Positions 38,369 to 48,455 are shown, counted from the stretch's first letter. The stretch: DNA of 64,000 bases from Mycobacteroides immunogenum (GCF_001605725.1 NZ_CP011530.1:2604001-2668000), one strand, 5' to 3'. Numbers and translations are program-made. The notes: generated by a model from the sequence alone, not told the origin.

Positions 38369-39129
38369 GCCGGAATCCACTCGGCCATGCGATCGACGAT
38401 CGCGGAAACTATCGGAGCGCCATTGCCGTTCTGGCACAACAGGCTTCCGAAGAGCACGTTGTTCTTCGTGCGGTAGTCGTAGAAGCACCGCCATCCCGTG
38501 GGCTTCCCGTTCTCGGTTGCTTGCCGCATCCATTTCACGCTGGTGCCGTCGTTGGTGATGTCGCCGATCTGCCATTCGGCATCACCCTCGGTTTGACGGG
38601 AGCCCGTGCAGGAGGACAACGACCGTGGATAGGCCGCCTGTAGCTGGCTCGCCGCGGCCTTAGGGTCCGGGAACAGCACCACGGACTGCCAGACGATGTG
38701 GTCGTAGCGCTTTTCCGTTTCCTGCTGGCGAGCACCCCGGTAGGTGGTCCATTCGTCGCCCAGCACCTCGGTGCGCAGCCCCGTCAATGCCTGACACTTG
38801 CCCGATGCGAGCGAATCGCTCGGGCTGGACGACTTGAACTCGTATGTCAGCGGGGAGCCGACGAGTCGGCCCGCATCGTCGGCGGAAATGATGATCGACC
38901 CCGCCTTGTCCGGTGTCACGACCACCGGCGCAGGTGGTGCCAGCGAGGTCGTCACCGGTGGTGCACTGGACTTGGGGCTCGCGATTGCCGCGTCCGGTCC
39001 CTTGTCGGAAGCGGTCGACGTCTGGGTCGCCCCGACCGGTATCGGCTTGATACCACCGCTTTGTGTGCCGCACCCGACCGCGAGCACCGCCACCAGGCCA
39101 AGCCATCCGGCGGTCAACACGTGACGCAT
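38365..39129 (-). CDS. PknH-like sensor-domain lipoprotein (3rd of four)
   Basis: A 254-residue lipoprotein. Signal peptide MRHVLTAGWLGLVAVLAVGC with lipobox AVGC, then a 55-residue Thr/Ala/Pro linker and the sensor domain: PLTYEFKSSSPSDSLASGKCQALTG, WTTYRGARQQETEKRYDHIVWQSVVLFPDPKAAASQLQAAYPRSLSSC and FGSLLCQNGNGAP. Four cysteines suggest two disulfides. ATG at 39129 has GGGAGG about 7 nt upstream. Part of the tandem paralogue set; it is closest in motif to the first gene (39971-40726): both share WTTYR, FYDYRTKNNVLFG-type strands and end in AEWIP/AAWIP. Confidence 0.8.
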   Translation of the reverse strand: MRHVLTAGWLGLVAVLAVGCGTQSGGIKPIPVGATQTSTASDKGPDAAIASPKSSAPPVTTSLAPPAPVVVTPDKAGSIIISADDAGRLVGSPLTYEFKSSSPSDSLASGKCQALTGLRTEVLGDEWTTYRGARQQETEKRYDHIVWQSVVLFPDPKAAASQLQAAYPRSLSSCTGSRQTEGDAEWQIGDITNDGTSVKWMRQATENGKPTGWRCFYDYRTKNNVLFGSLLCQNGNGAPIVSAIVDRMAEWIPA

Positions 39130-39227
39130 CCCATTCCCTCCCTGTCGACATGGGCCCACATCGACCCAAATCATGGCTAGATCGGATCGCCCGCGCCCAG
39201 TGTTACACGAGCGCCGAAATCGACTAC

Positions 39228-39959
39228 CTACTTCGATTTGGTAGCGCCGGCCACCATCCGGTCGATGATCGCCTTCATTGCCGGCGCGCTGTTGCCACGC
39301 TGGCATACGGTCACCGATAGCAGCAGATTGTCGATAACACGTGCTTCATCGCTGCAGCGCCATCCGTTGGCTTGCCCGTTATCGAGGGATTCGTCCGCCC
39401 ACTGCGCCCGGTCGGAGGTCACGTCCTTGACCGTCTCCCGCCACGACGATTCACCGGATTTGAGCACCTCGCCCGTACAGCTGCGGATATCCGCCGGATA
39501 TTGGCTGGCGAATGCCTCTGCTGCCGCATCTGCCTTGGGATACAGCACCACGCGTTGGCTCACCCAATGGTCATAGGTTTTCTCGGCCTCCTGCAACCAC
39601 ACATTGCGGTAGGTCGTCCACGATTCGCCGAGGCTCAGGGTCAAAGGAGCGACAAGCGACCGGCACGACTCCTTGCCATCGATCGTCGGCTTCCCCGGGT
39701 TGGAGGACTTTCCCTCGTAGTCAAGTTCGGAACCGACCAGCTGACTCACGTCGTCCTTCGGCAGGATGAGCGAGTTGGCCTTATCCGGGCTGATCACGTC
39801 TGCCGTGGCCGCCGCCGATGTCTGCGACGCGCCCGAGGCCGCCGAAGGCCCGGATGTCGTCGTGCCCTGTTGGCTGCTGCCGAAGAACGAACACCCCGTC
39901 ACGACAATTCCTGCACCGGCCACGATCGCGGCCTTACGGAAAACCGATGCGCCAGTCAC
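39228..39959 (-). CDS. PknH-like sensor-domain lipoprotein (2nd of four)
   Basis: A 243-residue lipoprotein with signal peptide VFRKAAIVAGAGIVVTGC (lipobox VTGC), a short Ser/Thr/Ala linker and a sensor domain with ELDYEGKSSNPGKPTIDGKESC, WTTYRNVWLQEAEKTYDHWVSQRVVLYPKADAAAEAFASQYPADIRSC and VTVCQRGNSAPAMKAIIDRM. GTG at 39959 is chosen: AAAGGA stands 6 nt before it, and the upstream paralogue's stop is immediately before that. The ATG at 39986 would overlap the upstream gene. Sensor ligand unknown. Confidence 0.8.
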   Translation of the reverse strand: MTGASVFRKAAIVAGAGIVVTGCSFFGSSQQGTTTSGPSAASGASQTSAAATADVISPDKANSLILPKDDVSQLVGSELDYEGKSSNPGKPTIDGKESCRSLVAPLTLSLGESWTTYRNVWLQEAEKTYDHWVSQRVVLYPKADAAAEAFASQYPADIRSCTGEVLKSGESSWRETVKDVTSDRAQWADESLDNGQANGWRCSDEARVIDNLLLSVTVCQRGNSAPAMKAIIDRMVAGATKSK

Positions 39960-39970
39960 CGTCGGTCCTT

Positions 39971-40726
39971 TCACTGTGGGATCCATGCGGCGATCCGATC
40001 GGTAATGGTCGTGACTCCGGGAACGCCGTCGCCGTACTGGCACAGATATCCCCCGAAGAGCACGTTGTTCTTGGTGCGGAAGTCAAAGAAGCAGTGCCAT
40101 GGCGAGCTCTCCGTGGTCTGCAGCTGAGCCCAGGTGGCCGAGGTAGGGGAGGTTTGTGCCAGGCTGCTGATCTTCCAGTGCTGATCCAGCACGGTGAGTT
40201 CCGCACCCTGGCAGGTCTTGAACGCGGAGGCCGGATATGCCTGCGCGAACGCCGCGGCGGCCTCCTCACGCGTGGGGTACAGAACCGCCACCTGTCCGAC
40301 GATGTACGAGGTTTGGTCCTTGGTCTCGCGGTAGTAGTTCCAGCGGTACGTGGTCCACTCGGATCCCAATTGCGCGGCCCGTGGATGGTCCAGGTTGGTG
40401 CAATCAGGCGGGCCGGTCAGCGTGTCTGTCGGCGGTGACGAACGGTTTTGATCGAACTCCAGCGTGGTGCCCAGAATCTTCCCGATATCGGCACGTGAGC
40501 CGAGGATCGATTCGATCTTGTCCGGCGTGACCACCAGAGGTGGCGGCGCGGGCGCCTTGGTGGTGGTGGGGACGGACTGGGGCGCCGAGGTGCCCGCGGT
40601 CATCGGCATGTCCGCGGTAGTGGTGGACGGCGCTGCCACCGGCTTGATCCCCTCGCTGGGTTGCGTGCATCCGGTCATCAGCACCGCTGCCGACACCACA
40701 CACCCCAACGCCATTCGATACCGCAT
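39971..40726 (-). CDS. PknH-like sensor-domain lipoprotein (1st of four)
   Basis: A 251-residue lipoprotein: signal MRYRMALGCVVSAAVLMTGC with lipobox MTGC, a Thr/Pro-rich linker and the sensor domain with LEFDQNRSSPPTDTLTGPPDC, WTTYRWNYYRETKDQTSYIVGQVAVLYPTREEAAAAFAQAYPASAFKTC and GGYLCQYGDGVPGVTTITDRIAAWIP. ATG at 40726 has AGGAGGG about 6 nt upstream. It heads a four-gene operon divergent from urease. No cognate kinase gene lies nearby, so the set is likely a group of free sensor or cell-wall lipoproteins. Confidence 0.8.
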   Translation of the reverse strand: MRYRMALGCVVSAAVLMTGCTQPSEGIKPVAAPSTTTADMPMTAGTSAPQSVPTTTKAPAPPPLVVTPDKIESILGSRADIGKILGTTLEFDQNRSSPPTDTLTGPPDCTNLDHPRAAQLGSEWTTYRWNYYRETKDQTSYIVGQVAVLYPTREEAAAAFAQAYPASAFKTCQGAELTVLDQHWKISSLAQTSPTSATWAQLQTTESSPWHCFFDFRTKNNVLFGGYLCQYGDGVPGVTTITDRIAAWIPQ

Positions 40727-40871
40727 GTGCACCCTCCTGATCGACTCACTACACAGCGAACTCGGGGAGATTCTTGCATTCACGATCTCTACTGCGCCGC
40801 AAAACCCGGTACTGCCTGTGCGGGTTCTGTGAAAATGCCGGGCCGCACGGATCGTGGCAGGATCGCCCCTT

Positions 40872-41174
40872 ATGCGATTGACCCCGCACGAGCAGGAACG
40901 GCTGCTCATCTCGTACGCGGCGGAATTGGCGCGCCGCCGCCAGTCCCGAGGCCTGCTTCTCAACCATCCCGAAGCCATCGCGGTCATCACCGACCATCTG
41001 CTCGAAGGTGCCCGCGACGGTCGCACCGTCTCGGAACTGATGGTCAGCGGCCGTGAAGTGCTTGGGCGTCACGACGTCATGGACGGCGTGCCCGAGATGA
41101 TTCCGGATGTCCAGGTGGAGGCGACGTTTCCCGACGGCACCAAACTCGTCACCGTGCATCACCCGATCGGATGA
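40872..41174 (+). CDS. ureA: urease subunit gamma
   Basis: A 100-residue structural subunit. [44 protein letters not shown] and [19 protein letters not shown] are the standard gamma-subunit landmarks. ATG at 40872 is used instead of an in-frame GTG 18 nt upstream because the family starts at MRLTP. It leads ureABCFGD, with 4-nt overlaps through ureC. Urease hydrolyses urea to ammonia and CO2. A 146-nt divergent spacer separates it from the lipoprotein operon; no clear nitrogen-control site is visible in it. Confidence 0.95.
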   Translation: MRLTPHEQERLLISYAAELARRRQSRGLLLNHPEAIAVITDHLLEGARDGRTVSELMVSGREVLGRHDVMDGVPEMIPDVQVEATFPDGTKLVTVHHPIG

Positions 41175-41503
41175 GCCAGATGATCCCCGGCGAATACCTT
41201 TTCGCGTCAGACGAAATCGAGCTCAACGCGGGTGCGGCCGTCATCGAGGTCGATGTCGTCAATACCGGAGACCGCCCTGTCCAGGTGGGCAGCCATGTGC
41301 ATTTTCCGCAGTCGAATCCGGCGCTCGATTTTGACCGCACAGCGGCGCACGGTCACCGGCTACATATTCCGGCGGGCACCGCGGTGCGCTTTGAACCCGG
41401 TGTCGCGCAAAGAGTTCAGTTGGTGCCGTTGCGTGGCCGCCGCGAAGTGCATGGGCTGACCCTTGATCCGCCGGGGCGGTTGGACGGAGGTGATCCGGCA
41501 TGA
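41171..41503 (+). CDS. ureB: urease subunit beta
   Basis: A 110-residue structural subunit: [45 protein letters not shown] and [27 protein letters not shown] are characteristic. Family enzymes have FxEVN in place of FPQSN; here it is HVHFPQSN, a mild variation. It overlaps ureA and ureC by 4 nt each, so the three structural subunits are co-translated. Assembles as (alpha-beta-gamma)3 with UreC holding the nickel site. Confidence 0.95.
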   Translation: MSQMIPGEYLFASDEIELNAGAAVIEVDVVNTGDRPVQVGSHVHFPQSNPALDFDRTAAHGHRLHIPAGTAVRFEPGVAQRVQLVPLRGRREVHGLTLDPPGRLDGGDPA

Positions 41504-43233
41504 CCAGGTTGACGCGAGAGCACTACGCCAAGCTGTACGGCCCAACGACCGGTGACCGGATTCGTTTGGCCGACACCGATCTGATCATCGAAATCACCGA
41601 AGATCGTTCTGGGGGACCCGGTCTGGCGGGCGAAGAAGCCGTCTTCGGCGGCGGCAAGGTGCTCCGGGAGTCGATGGGGCAGAGCCGTCTCACGCGGGCC
41701 GGCGGTTCGCCAGACACGGTGATCACCGGCGCCATCATCATCGACTATTGGGGAGTCATCAAGGCCGACATAGGTATCCGTGACGGCCGTATTGTCGGCA
41801 TCGGCAAGGCGGGCAACCCGGACATCATGGATGGGGTAGACCCCGCCCTGATCGTCGGGCCGTCCACCGAGATCATCGCCGGCAACAACCGGATCGTGAC
41901 CGCCGGGGGCATCGATTGTCACGTGCATTTCATCTGCCCGCAGATCTTGCCCGAGGCGCTTAGCGGCGGTATCACCACGATGATCGGCGGCGGTACCGGG
42001 CCGGCCGAGGGGAGCAAGGCCACCACGGTGACGCCCGGTGCGTGGCATCTGGGACGGATGCTGCAGGCCCTGGACGGCTGGCCCATGAACATCCTGATGC
42101 TGGGCAAGGGCAACACCGTGAACCCGGACGCGATGTGGGAGCAATTGCGGGGCGGGGCAGCAGGTTTCAAACTGCACGAGGATTGGGGCACCACCCCGGC
42201 GGTGATCGACGCCTGTCTGCGGGTCGCCGACGAGGCCGACGTCCAGGTCGCCTTGCACTCGGACACCCTCAATGAGACCGGTTTCGTGGAAGGGACATTG
42301 GCGGCCATCGGTGGGCGCGCGATCCACGCGTATCACACCGAGGGCGCGGGCGGCGGTCATGCACCTGACATCATCACCGTGGCCAGCTATCCGAACGTGA
42401 TGCCCAGTTCCACCAACCCCACCCGGCCGCATACGGTCAACACCCTCGACGAACATCTCGACATGCTGATGGTCTGTCATCATCTCAATGCCGCGGTGCC
42501 GGAGGACTTGGCCTTCGCGGAGAGCCGCATCCGGCCGTCCACCATCGCCGCCGAGGATCTGCTGCACGATATCGGTGCGATCTCCATGATCGGCAGCGAC
42601 AGTCAGGCCATGGGGCGCATCGGTGAGGTGGTCATGCGGACCTGGCAGACGGCACACGTGATGAAGAAACGTCGCGGCGCATTGGCGGGGGATCCCTCCG
42701 GGCCCAACGGAAACGACAACAATCGCGTGCGCCGATACGTCGCGAAGTACACGATCTGCCCGGCGATAACGCACGGCATCGACCACGAGATCGGTTCGGT
42801 GGAAGTGGGTAAGCTCGCCGACCTGGTGTTGTGGGAACCGGCTTTTTTCGGGGTGCGGCCCCATGCCGTCATCAAGGGCGGTGGCATCGTCTGGGCGGCC
42901 ATGGGTGACGCCAACGCGTCAATTCCCACGCCACAACCGGTGTTTCCGCGTCCGATGTTCAGTGCCATGCATGCCGTCGCGGCGGGACTGGCAGTGCATT
43001 TCGTATCGCCGACGGCCATCGAAGACGACCTGGCGGCACGACTCGCGTTGCGGCGCAGACTCGTCCCCACGCGCGATGTCCGAAATCGCGGCAAGGCGGA
43101 TCTGCCACTCAACGACGCGATGCCCGACATCCGAGTGGATCCCGATACCTTCACCGTGCGCATCGACGGTGAGATATGGGAAGAGCAACCGGCGACAGAA
43201 TTGCCGATGGCACAACGATATTTCCTGTTCTGA
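41500..43233 (+). CDS. ureC: urease subunit alpha (catalytic)
   Basis: A 577-residue nickel metallohydrolase. Seen: the first nickel ligands in [10 protein letters not shown] (His141, His143), the carbamylated bridging lysine in [12 protein letters not shown] (Lys224), further ligands in ALHSDTLNE and [15 protein letters not shown], and the flexible active-site flap [22 protein letters not shown] containing the conserved Cys-His. Length and catalytic residues are complete, so activity is expected given nickel and the accessory proteins. ATG overlaps ureB by 4 nt. Confidence 0.97.
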   Translation: MTRLTREHYAKLYGPTTGDRIRLADTDLIIEITEDRSGGPGLAGEEAVFGGGKVLRESMGQSRLTRAGGSPDTVITGAIIIDYWGVIKADIGIRDGRIVGIGKAGNPDIMDGVDPALIVGPSTEIIAGNNRIVTAGGIDCHVHFICPQILPEALSGGITTMIGGGTGPAEGSKATTVTPGAWHLGRMLQALDGWPMNILMLGKGNTVNPDAMWEQLRGGAAGFKLHEDWGTTPAVIDACLRVADEADVQVALHSDTLNETGFVEGTLAAIGGRAIHAYHTEGAGGGHAPDIITVASYPNVMPSSTNPTRPHTVNTLDEHLDMLMVCHHLNAAVPEDLAFAESRIRPSTIAAEDLLHDIGAISMIGSDSQAMGRIGEVVMRTWQTAHVMKKRRGALAGDPSGPNGNDNNRVRRYVAKYTICPAITHGIDHEIGSVEVGKLADLVLWEPAFFGVRPHAVIKGGGIVWAAMGDANASIPTPQPVFPRPMFSAMHAVAAGLAVHFVSPTAIEDDLAARLALRRRLVPTRDVRNRGKADLPLNDAMPDIRVDPDTFTVRIDGEIWEEQPATELPMAQRYFLF

Positions 43234-43886
43234 TGGACCTAGCCAATACCTCTGCCACCACCGCGTTGCTGTTGTCGCTCGCGGATTCCCGGTTGCCCAC
43301 CGGTTCGCACGTGCATTCCGGCGGGGTGGAGGAGGCCATCGCCCAGGGACTCGTGTGGGACCGTTCGACACTCATGGCCTATCTGCGTCGACGTATCCGG
43401 ACCCACGGCCTGGTGGCGGGCTCGATTGCCGCCGCGATCAGCACCGGCAGGCTCGACCCGGTGCGCGCCGACGCCGAAACGGACGCCCGTACACCGTCGC
43501 GTGCGGCCCGCGACGCGTCCCGGGCGCAGGGCCGCGGGCTGCGGCGCCTGGCGAGTATCGCGTGGCCACATATCGATTGGAGCCCGCACGGGCGTCAGCC
43601 GCACCTGGCGGTCGTGTACGGCATCATCGGGGCAGCCACGGGATTGACGGGGCGCGATATCGCGCTGGTGGTCGTGTACACCACGTTGACCGGGTCGGCG
43701 ACCGCCGGCCAGCGTCTGCTGGCGCTGGATCCGGCCGAGGTGGCTGTGGGCACACTGGAGTTGACGGGCTTGTGCGAGCAGACGGCTACCCTGGCCGACA
43801 CCGAGCTGGCCAGCTTGTCCGACCCCTTGTTGGATGTGCTCGCCGAGCAGCACCTGATGCGTGAACGCCCCCTTTTTGTTTCGTAG
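43233..43886 (+). CDS. ureF: urease accessory protein UreF
   Basis: A 217-residue all-helical accessory protein that, with UreD and UreG, delivers nickel to apo-urease. Landmarks: LLSLADSRLPTGSHVHSGGVEEAIAQGLV near the start (the family S-x-P-x-G-x-F/H-S-x-G segment) and HLAVVYGIIGAATGLTGRDIALVVVYTTLTGSATAGQRLLALDP. ATG at 43233 shares one base with the ureC stop. UreE is absent, as in other mycobacterial urease clusters. Confidence 0.9.
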   Translation: MDLANTSATTALLLSLADSRLPTGSHVHSGGVEEAIAQGLVWDRSTLMAYLRRRIRTHGLVAGSIAAAISTGRLDPVRADAETDARTPSRAARDASRAQGRGLRRLASIAWPHIDWSPHGRQPHLAVVYGIIGAATGLTGRDIALVVVYTTLTGSATAGQRLLALDPAEVAVGTLELTGLCEQTATLADTELASLSDPLLDVLAEQHLMRERPLFVS

Positions 43887-43907
43887 TTCTCACAAGATTG
43901 GATCCCC

Positions 43908-44600
43908 ATGCCCCCGCACCTGATCGACGGCCAGCCGCACCAGCACATCGACCGCCCGCGACGCGTTCGTCAACCCGGCGAGCCTTTGCGCATCGGTATC
44001 GGCGGCCCGGTGGGATCGGGAAAGACCGCGCTGGTCGCCGCGCTGTGCCGCACGCTGCGCGACGAGATCTCGGTGGCGGTGTTGACCAACGACATCTACA
44101 CAACCGAGGATGCCGACTTCCTGCGCCGCCACGCGGTGCTGCCCGATGAGCGCATCACCGCGGTGCAGACCGGTGGCTGTCCGCACACCGCCATCCGCGA
44201 CGACATCACCGCGAATCTCGACGCGATAGAGGATCTGATCGCCGCCAACGACGCGCTCGATCTCATTCTCGTTGAATCCGGCGGCGACAATCTCACCGCA
44301 ACCTTCTCGTCCGGACTGATCGACGTGCAGATCTTCGTCATCGATGTCGCCGGCGGCGACAAGGTGCCACGTAAGGGCGGCCCGGGCGTGACGTTCTCGG
44401 ATCTGTTGGTTATCAACAAGACCGATCTGGCTCCGATGGTTGGTGCCGACCTGGCCGTGATGGCCCGGGATGCCGCGGCCGTGCGCGAGGGCAGACCGAC
44501 AGCGATGATCTCGTTGACCGAAGACCCGGCCGCATCCGAGGTATTGGCTTGGGTGCGTGCGCATCTCGCCGAAGCGCACCAATCGGATCATGCGCACTGA
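43908..44600 (+). CDS. ureG: urease accessory GTPase UreG
   Basis: A 230-residue SIMIBI GTPase providing the energy for nickel insertion. Seen: P-loop GGPVGSGKT (32-40), [18 protein letters not shown], the nickel-binding CPH in [24 protein letters not shown] and the guanine motif VINKTDLA. The N-terminus ([14 protein letters not shown]) is His-rich, which could store or hand over nickel in place of UreE. Starts 21 nt after ureF. Confidence 0.95.
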   Translation: MPPHLIDGQPHQHIDRPRRVRQPGEPLRIGIGGPVGSGKTALVAALCRTLRDEISVAVLTNDIYTTEDADFLRRHAVLPDERITAVQTGGCPHTAIRDDITANLDAIEDLIAANDALDLILVESGGDNLTATFSSGLIDVQIFVIDVAGGDKVPRKGGPGVTFSDLLVINKTDLAPMVGADLAVMARDAAAVREGRPTAMISLTEDPAASEVLAWVRAHLAEAHQSDHAH

Positions 44601-45249
44601 CGTCCAGATCATTGCGGAGAAAGGGCGGTTCCCTCGGCTGCGGTGTACCGGCAGCCTGCAGGGCCGGATCACCGATCCGGACACCGTTCATCTCGTCGGG
44701 ATCGCCGCCAATCCACTCGGTGGTGACGAGATCTCGGTGCGCATCGAAGTCGGGGAGGGGGCGACGTTGCGGGTGCGATCGGTGGCAGCGGCTGTCGCGC
44801 TGCCTGGCCGCGTGACCGGGCGATCCTCGACGGCATGGGACTGCGCGGTGGCCGGCGAGTTGGACCTGGACCCGGCGCCGACCATTGTGGCTGCGAACGC
44901 CTCCCATCACTCCGATGTCACCGTTCGCGGGGCGGCCGGTGCCGGCTTGCGGATGCGGGAACGGGTGCAGATCGGGCGGGCGGGGGAGTCATCGGGATTC
45001 TGGAGCGGCCAGCTTCACGTCGACATCAACGACAACCCGCTACTGCGGCATCGCATCGAGCTGGGTGCCGGGTCGGTGACCGATGACGAACTGGGCTGCC
45101 CGCTGGCGTTGATCAGTGAACTCCGCTACCCGACAACAGCTTCCGCGGTGCCGGAACCCGCAGGTGCCACGGTGCTGAGCTTGGCGGGCGACGCGTCCCT
45201 GCTCACCTGGCAGGGACAGCGTCTACCGCCGCTTGTCGGCCTGGGCTAG
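44590..45249 (+). CDS. ureD: urease accessory protein UreD (UreH)
   Basis: A 219-residue chaperone that holds apo-urease with UreF and UreG. Landmarks of the mycobacterial form: [41 protein letters not shown] and [35 protein letters not shown] at 44590 overlaps ureG by 11 nt and ends, on the opposite strand, inside the end of ndh (4-nt overlap of convergent stops). It lacks the longer N-terminus of enterobacterial UreD. Confidence 0.85.
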   Translation: MRTDVQIIAEKGRFPRLRCTGSLQGRITDPDTVHLVGIAANPLGGDEISVRIEVGEGATLRVRSVAAAVALPGRVTGRSSTAWDCAVAGELDLDPAPTIVAANASHHSDVTVRGAAGAGLRMRERVQIGRAGESSGFWSGQLHVDINDNPLLRHRIELGAGSVTDDELGCPLALISELRYPTTASAVPEPAGATVLSLAGDASLLTWQGQRLPPLVGLG

Positions 45250-46700
45250 CTTGCGGCCCTTTCCGTCTCGGGCTGGGTGGCCTGCTCCTCGTCGCCGTTC
45301 TTCTCCGCGACGAGTTCCTCGAGCTGATCCAAACGTGTTCGCGCCCAAGCCTGCTGCTCGGTGATCGCCATCTGACCGCGTGAGCGGGTGACGAAGGCGA
45401 ACGACCACAGGATGAGTGTGACCAACCGATTCTTGAATCCGACCAGATAGACCAGGTGCAGCGCCAGCCAGCTGAGCCAGGCGATGAATCCGCTGAACTC
45501 AATCTTGCCGATCTTGACGACCGCGCTGTAGCGAGACACGGTGGCCATCGAGCCCTTGTCGAAGAACTTGAAAGGCGGGCGCTCTTGTGGGCTGCGGCCC
45601 TTCAGTTCGGCCTTGATCTGCTTGGCGGCGTAGCGCCCACCCTGGATGGCCCCCTGGGCCACACCGGGCACGCCGTCGACCGCCATCATGTCGCCGACCA
45701 CGAACACGTTGGGGTGACCCGGAATTGACAGGTCAGGACCCACCTTGACGCGTCCGGCGCGGTCCAACTCCACACCCGACTGCTCGGCCAGGTTCTTGCC
45801 GAGGGGGCTCGCCGAAACACCTGCCGACCAAACCTTGCACCACGATTCGATGCGTTCGACGGTGCCGTCCGCGTGTTTGACGGTCAACCCATTGCGGTCG
45901 ACGTCGGTGACCATGGCGCTGAGTTGTATTTCGACGCCGAGCTTCTCCAAGCGCTTACGGGCCTTGTCGCCGAGCTTCGGGCCGAAGGGCGGCAGCACCG
46001 CGGGGGCCGCGTCCAGCAGGATCACCCGGGCATCGGTGGAATCGATGTTGCGGAAGGTGCCCTTGAGGGTCTCGTTGGCCAGCTCGGCGATCTGTCCGGC
46101 CATCTCCACACCGGTGGGGCCGGCCCCGACCACCGTGAAAGTCATCAGCTTGCGGCGCCGAACTGGGTCACTGGACCGTTCGGCCTGCTCGAACGCGCCG
46201 AGGATGCGTCCGCGCAGCTCCAGGGCATCATCGATGGACTTCATCCCCGGGGCCCACTCGGCGAAGTGGTCGTTTCCGAAGTAGGACTGACCCGCGCCGG
46301 CCGCCACGATCAGGCTGTCGTAGGGGGTCGAGTAGTCGTGTCCGAGCAGCGAGGAATGCACGACCTGATTCGCCAGGTCGATGCTCGTCACGTCGCCGAG
46401 GACGACCTGGGCGTTGTCCTGATCCTTCAGGATCTGCCGAGTGGGGGGCGCGATCTCGCCCTCGGAGATGATGCCGGTGGCCACTTGGTACAGCAGCGGC
46501 TGGAACAGGTGGTGGGTGGTGCGCGCGATCAATGTGACGTCGACGTTGGCACGTTTGAGTGTCTTGGCGGCGGTCAGGCCGCCGAATCCCGACCCGATGA
46601 TCACCACTCGGTGTTTCGGCGTCAGCGCGTCCTTGATCTTGGTCTTGGGGTCGGCCGCGACAGGCGCCGCGGCACCGGCGGCGTCTGGTGTCGTGCTCAT
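45246..46700 (-). CDS. ndh: type II NADH:menaquinone oxidoreductase
   Basis: A 484-residue monotopic membrane flavoenzyme, the main NADH entry to the mycobacterial respiratory chain. Seen: two dinucleotide folds, VVIIGSGFGGLTAAKTLKRA (FAD) and FTVVGAGPTGVEMAGQIAEL (NADH), the quinone-side GVAQGAIQGGRYAAKQI and C-terminal hydrophobic helices (FIAWLSWLALHLVYLVGFKNRLVTLILWSFAFV) that anchor it. GAGGAG is 7 nt before the ATG at 46700. Its position beside ureD equals Rv1854c. No proton pumping. Confidence 0.95.
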   Translation of the reverse strand: MSTTPDAAGAAAPVAADPKTKIKDALTPKHRVVIIGSGFGGLTAAKTLKRANVDVTLIARTTHHLFQPLLYQVATGIISEGEIAPPTRQILKDQDNAQVVLGDVTSIDLANQVVHSSLLGHDYSTPYDSLIVAAGAGQSYFGNDHFAEWAPGMKSIDDALELRGRILGAFEQAERSSDPVRRRKLMTFTVVGAGPTGVEMAGQIAELANETLKGTFRNIDSTDARVILLDAAPAVLPPFGPKLGDKARKRLEKLGVEIQLSAMVTDVDRNGLTVKHADGTVERIESWCKVWSAGVSASPLGKNLAEQSGVELDRAGRVKVGPDLSIPGHPNVFVVGDMMAVDGVPGVAQGAIQGGRYAAKQIKAELKGRSPQERPPFKFFDKGSMATVSRYSAVVKIGKIEFSGFIAWLSWLALHLVYLVGFKNRLVTLILWSFAFVTRSRGQMAITEQQAWARTRLDQLEELVAEKNGDEEQATQPETERAAS

Positions 46701-46823
46701 CGATCACTCCTCGTCGAATGGTGTCTCAACTGGGGTTTTTCACCTTGTCTGACACTTTGTGCAACACCCCAACCGTAGCTGGGATTTCCCCGTACGTCGC
46801 GTCAGTTAGCTTAGCGAAATATC

Positions 46824-47420
46824 TCACATGGCCTCCGGGCGCCAGCCTGGATCACGTCCGGACATGGCCAGCATCTGATCGAAACGGCCGGTGCCCGGGG
46901 GCACCGGCAGCCGTGGGCCGAACAGGCCGGGTATTCCGCCGTCGGACGCCAGGGCGCTGAGGAACCCGAAAAGGCCCGGATCGGTCCCTTCCGGCAGTTC
47001 GAATGGCTGACCGGTGGCGACCGCCAAATCCCAACCGTGCAGCACCAATTCGTCGAGGGCCACCATGGCGACCTGGTCGTTGGGCATCACGTTGCCGGCG
47101 ATCGTCGACTCGCCCACCCAGGACGCGGGGCGCTCCCATGCTTCGACGAGACCGGCCAGCCGCCGGGGCAGCAGGGTGCGCCATTGCGAATCGAGATCCT
47201 CGGTGAACGTGGGTCCCGACGGCACAAAGCCCGCCGTCGCGGCCTCCTCGGGGATCGCGGCGTACCGGAAAGCCGAGGAGAGCCCCATCAGGTGGTTCAC
47301 CAAGGCGCGCACCGTCAGGCCCGTGCAGGGCGTCGGGCTGTCGAGTGCGTCGTCGCGGACTCCGGGAAGCAGTGCCTCCACGGCAGCTGCCGCCGGCCGC
47401 AAACTGAACGGTACTTCCAC
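46824..47420 (-). CDS. TIGR03086/DinB_2-type metal-binding protein
   Basis: A 198-residue four-helix-bundle protein of the mycothiol-dependent/DinB-like superfamily. Seen: SPTPCTGLTVRALVNHLMGLSSAFRYAA (His from helix 2), then PNDQVAMVALDELVLHGWDLAVATGQ with the DELVLHGWDLA motif characteristic of TIGR03086 proteins, whose histidines form the metal site. Some relatives are mycothiol transferases; the substrate is unknown. It lies between ndh and the F420 oxidoreductase gene and is an insertion relative to Rv1854c-Rv1855c. Confidence 0.75.
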   Translation of the reverse strand: MEVPFSLRPAAAAVEALLPGVRDDALDSPTPCTGLTVRALVNHLMGLSSAFRYAAIPEEAATAGFVPSGPTFTEDLDSQWRTLLPRRLAGLVEAWERPASWVGESTIAGNVMPNDQVAMVALDELVLHGWDLAVATGQPFELPEGTDPGLFGFLSALASDGGIPGLFGPRLPVPPGTGRFDQMLAMSGRDPGWRPEAM

Positions 47421-47471
47421 ATCTCACATCCTGCCCGACGGCCGGTGAGAGGTGAACCCCGATCCCGCCGA

Positions 47472-48455
47472 CTAGTCCTTGAACAGGGGGCGAAGAGTAC
47501 TGCCGATCAGCTCCACCACTCCCGGCAGATGCCCATTGGCAGGCGCGTTGAGGGTGACGGAGTCGATGCCCTGGTCCAGGACTCGGGTCTGTACCTGCTC
47601 GGCGATCTCGTCGGGGCTGCCCACCAGGGTGCGCCCGAGTACCTGCGCCCGGGCCTCGTCCGGCAGCGTGTCCAGGTCGATTCCGTTCTTACTCAGCTGT
47701 GCCGCGGCCAACTTCCATGCCGTCGCCGAGTCGTCGTCGATGAAGACGGAGAAGAAGGCGGAGGTTTCCAGCGTGGACGGATCGCGGCCGGCCTCCTCGC
47801 AGCGCTGCCGCAGCACCGCCAGCTTGTGTGGAATCTCGTCCAGTGAGCTGAGCAGGTTCAGGTGATCGGCGTACTTCACCGCCAGGCCGAAGGTCTTCTT
47901 CTCGCCGCTGCCGCCGATCATGATCGGGATGTTCGGCCGTAGCCGCGGCTCGTTCAGCGCGGTCTCGGTGCGGTAGTACTTGCCCTCGAAGGTGGGGCGC
48001 TCGCCACGCAGCATCGGCGGAATGATCTCCAGCGCTTCGCTCAACCGCTCGAACCGATCGGTGAAGGTGCCGAACTCGAAGCCGAGCTGCTGATGTTCCA
48101 GCTCGAACCATCCGGCTCCGATGCCCAGGATCGCGCGTCCGCCGCTGACGACGTCGAGCGTGGTGACGGCCTTGGCGAGCAGTGTCGGGTTTCGATAGGT
48201 ATTGCCCGTGACCAGCGTGGAGAGCTGAATGGTGCTGGTGGCACTCGCCAATGCGCCCAACGCCGTGTACGCCTCCAGCATCGGCTGATCGGGGGTACCG
48301 ATCATGGGGAGCTGATAGAAGTGATCCATCACGAAGACGGTGTCGAAGCCCGACGCTTCCGCGTCGCGCACCTGTTTGACGACGGTGGGAAAGAGTTCCG
48401 CGACACCGGTGCCGTAGGAGAAATTGGGAATCTGATATCCGAGCCGAATGGTCAC
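47472..48455 (-). CDS. LLM-class F420-dependent oxidoreductase (Rv1855c-like)
   Basis: A 327-residue bacterial-luciferase-fold enzyme. Seen: LGYQIPNFSYG, EASGFDTVFVMDHFYQLP, TLVTGNTYRNPTLLAKAVTTLDVVSGGRAILGIGAGWFELEHQQLGFEFG and PIMIGGSGEKKTFGLAVKYADHLNL, the standard F420-binding layout in mycobacteria. GTG at 48455 is used; a longer frame adds 68 residues of low-quality sequence. Substrate unknown. Next to an SDR gene as in Rv1855c-Rv1856c. Confidence 0.85.
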   Translation of the reverse strand: MTIRLGYQIPNFSYGTGVAELFPTVVKQVRDAEASGFDTVFVMDHFYQLPMIGTPDQPMLEAYTALGALASATSTIQLSTLVTGNTYRNPTLLAKAVTTLDVVSGGRAILGIGAGWFELEHQQLGFEFGTFTDRFERLSEALEIIPPMLRGERPTFEGKYYRTETALNEPRLRPNIPIMIGGSGEKKTFGLAVKYADHLNLLSSLDEIPHKLAVLRQRCEEAGRDPSTLETSAFFSVFIDDDSATAWKLAAAQLSKNGIDLDTLPDEARAQVLGRTLVGSPDEIAEQVQTRVLDQGIDSVTLNAPANGHLPGVVELIGSTLRPLFKD

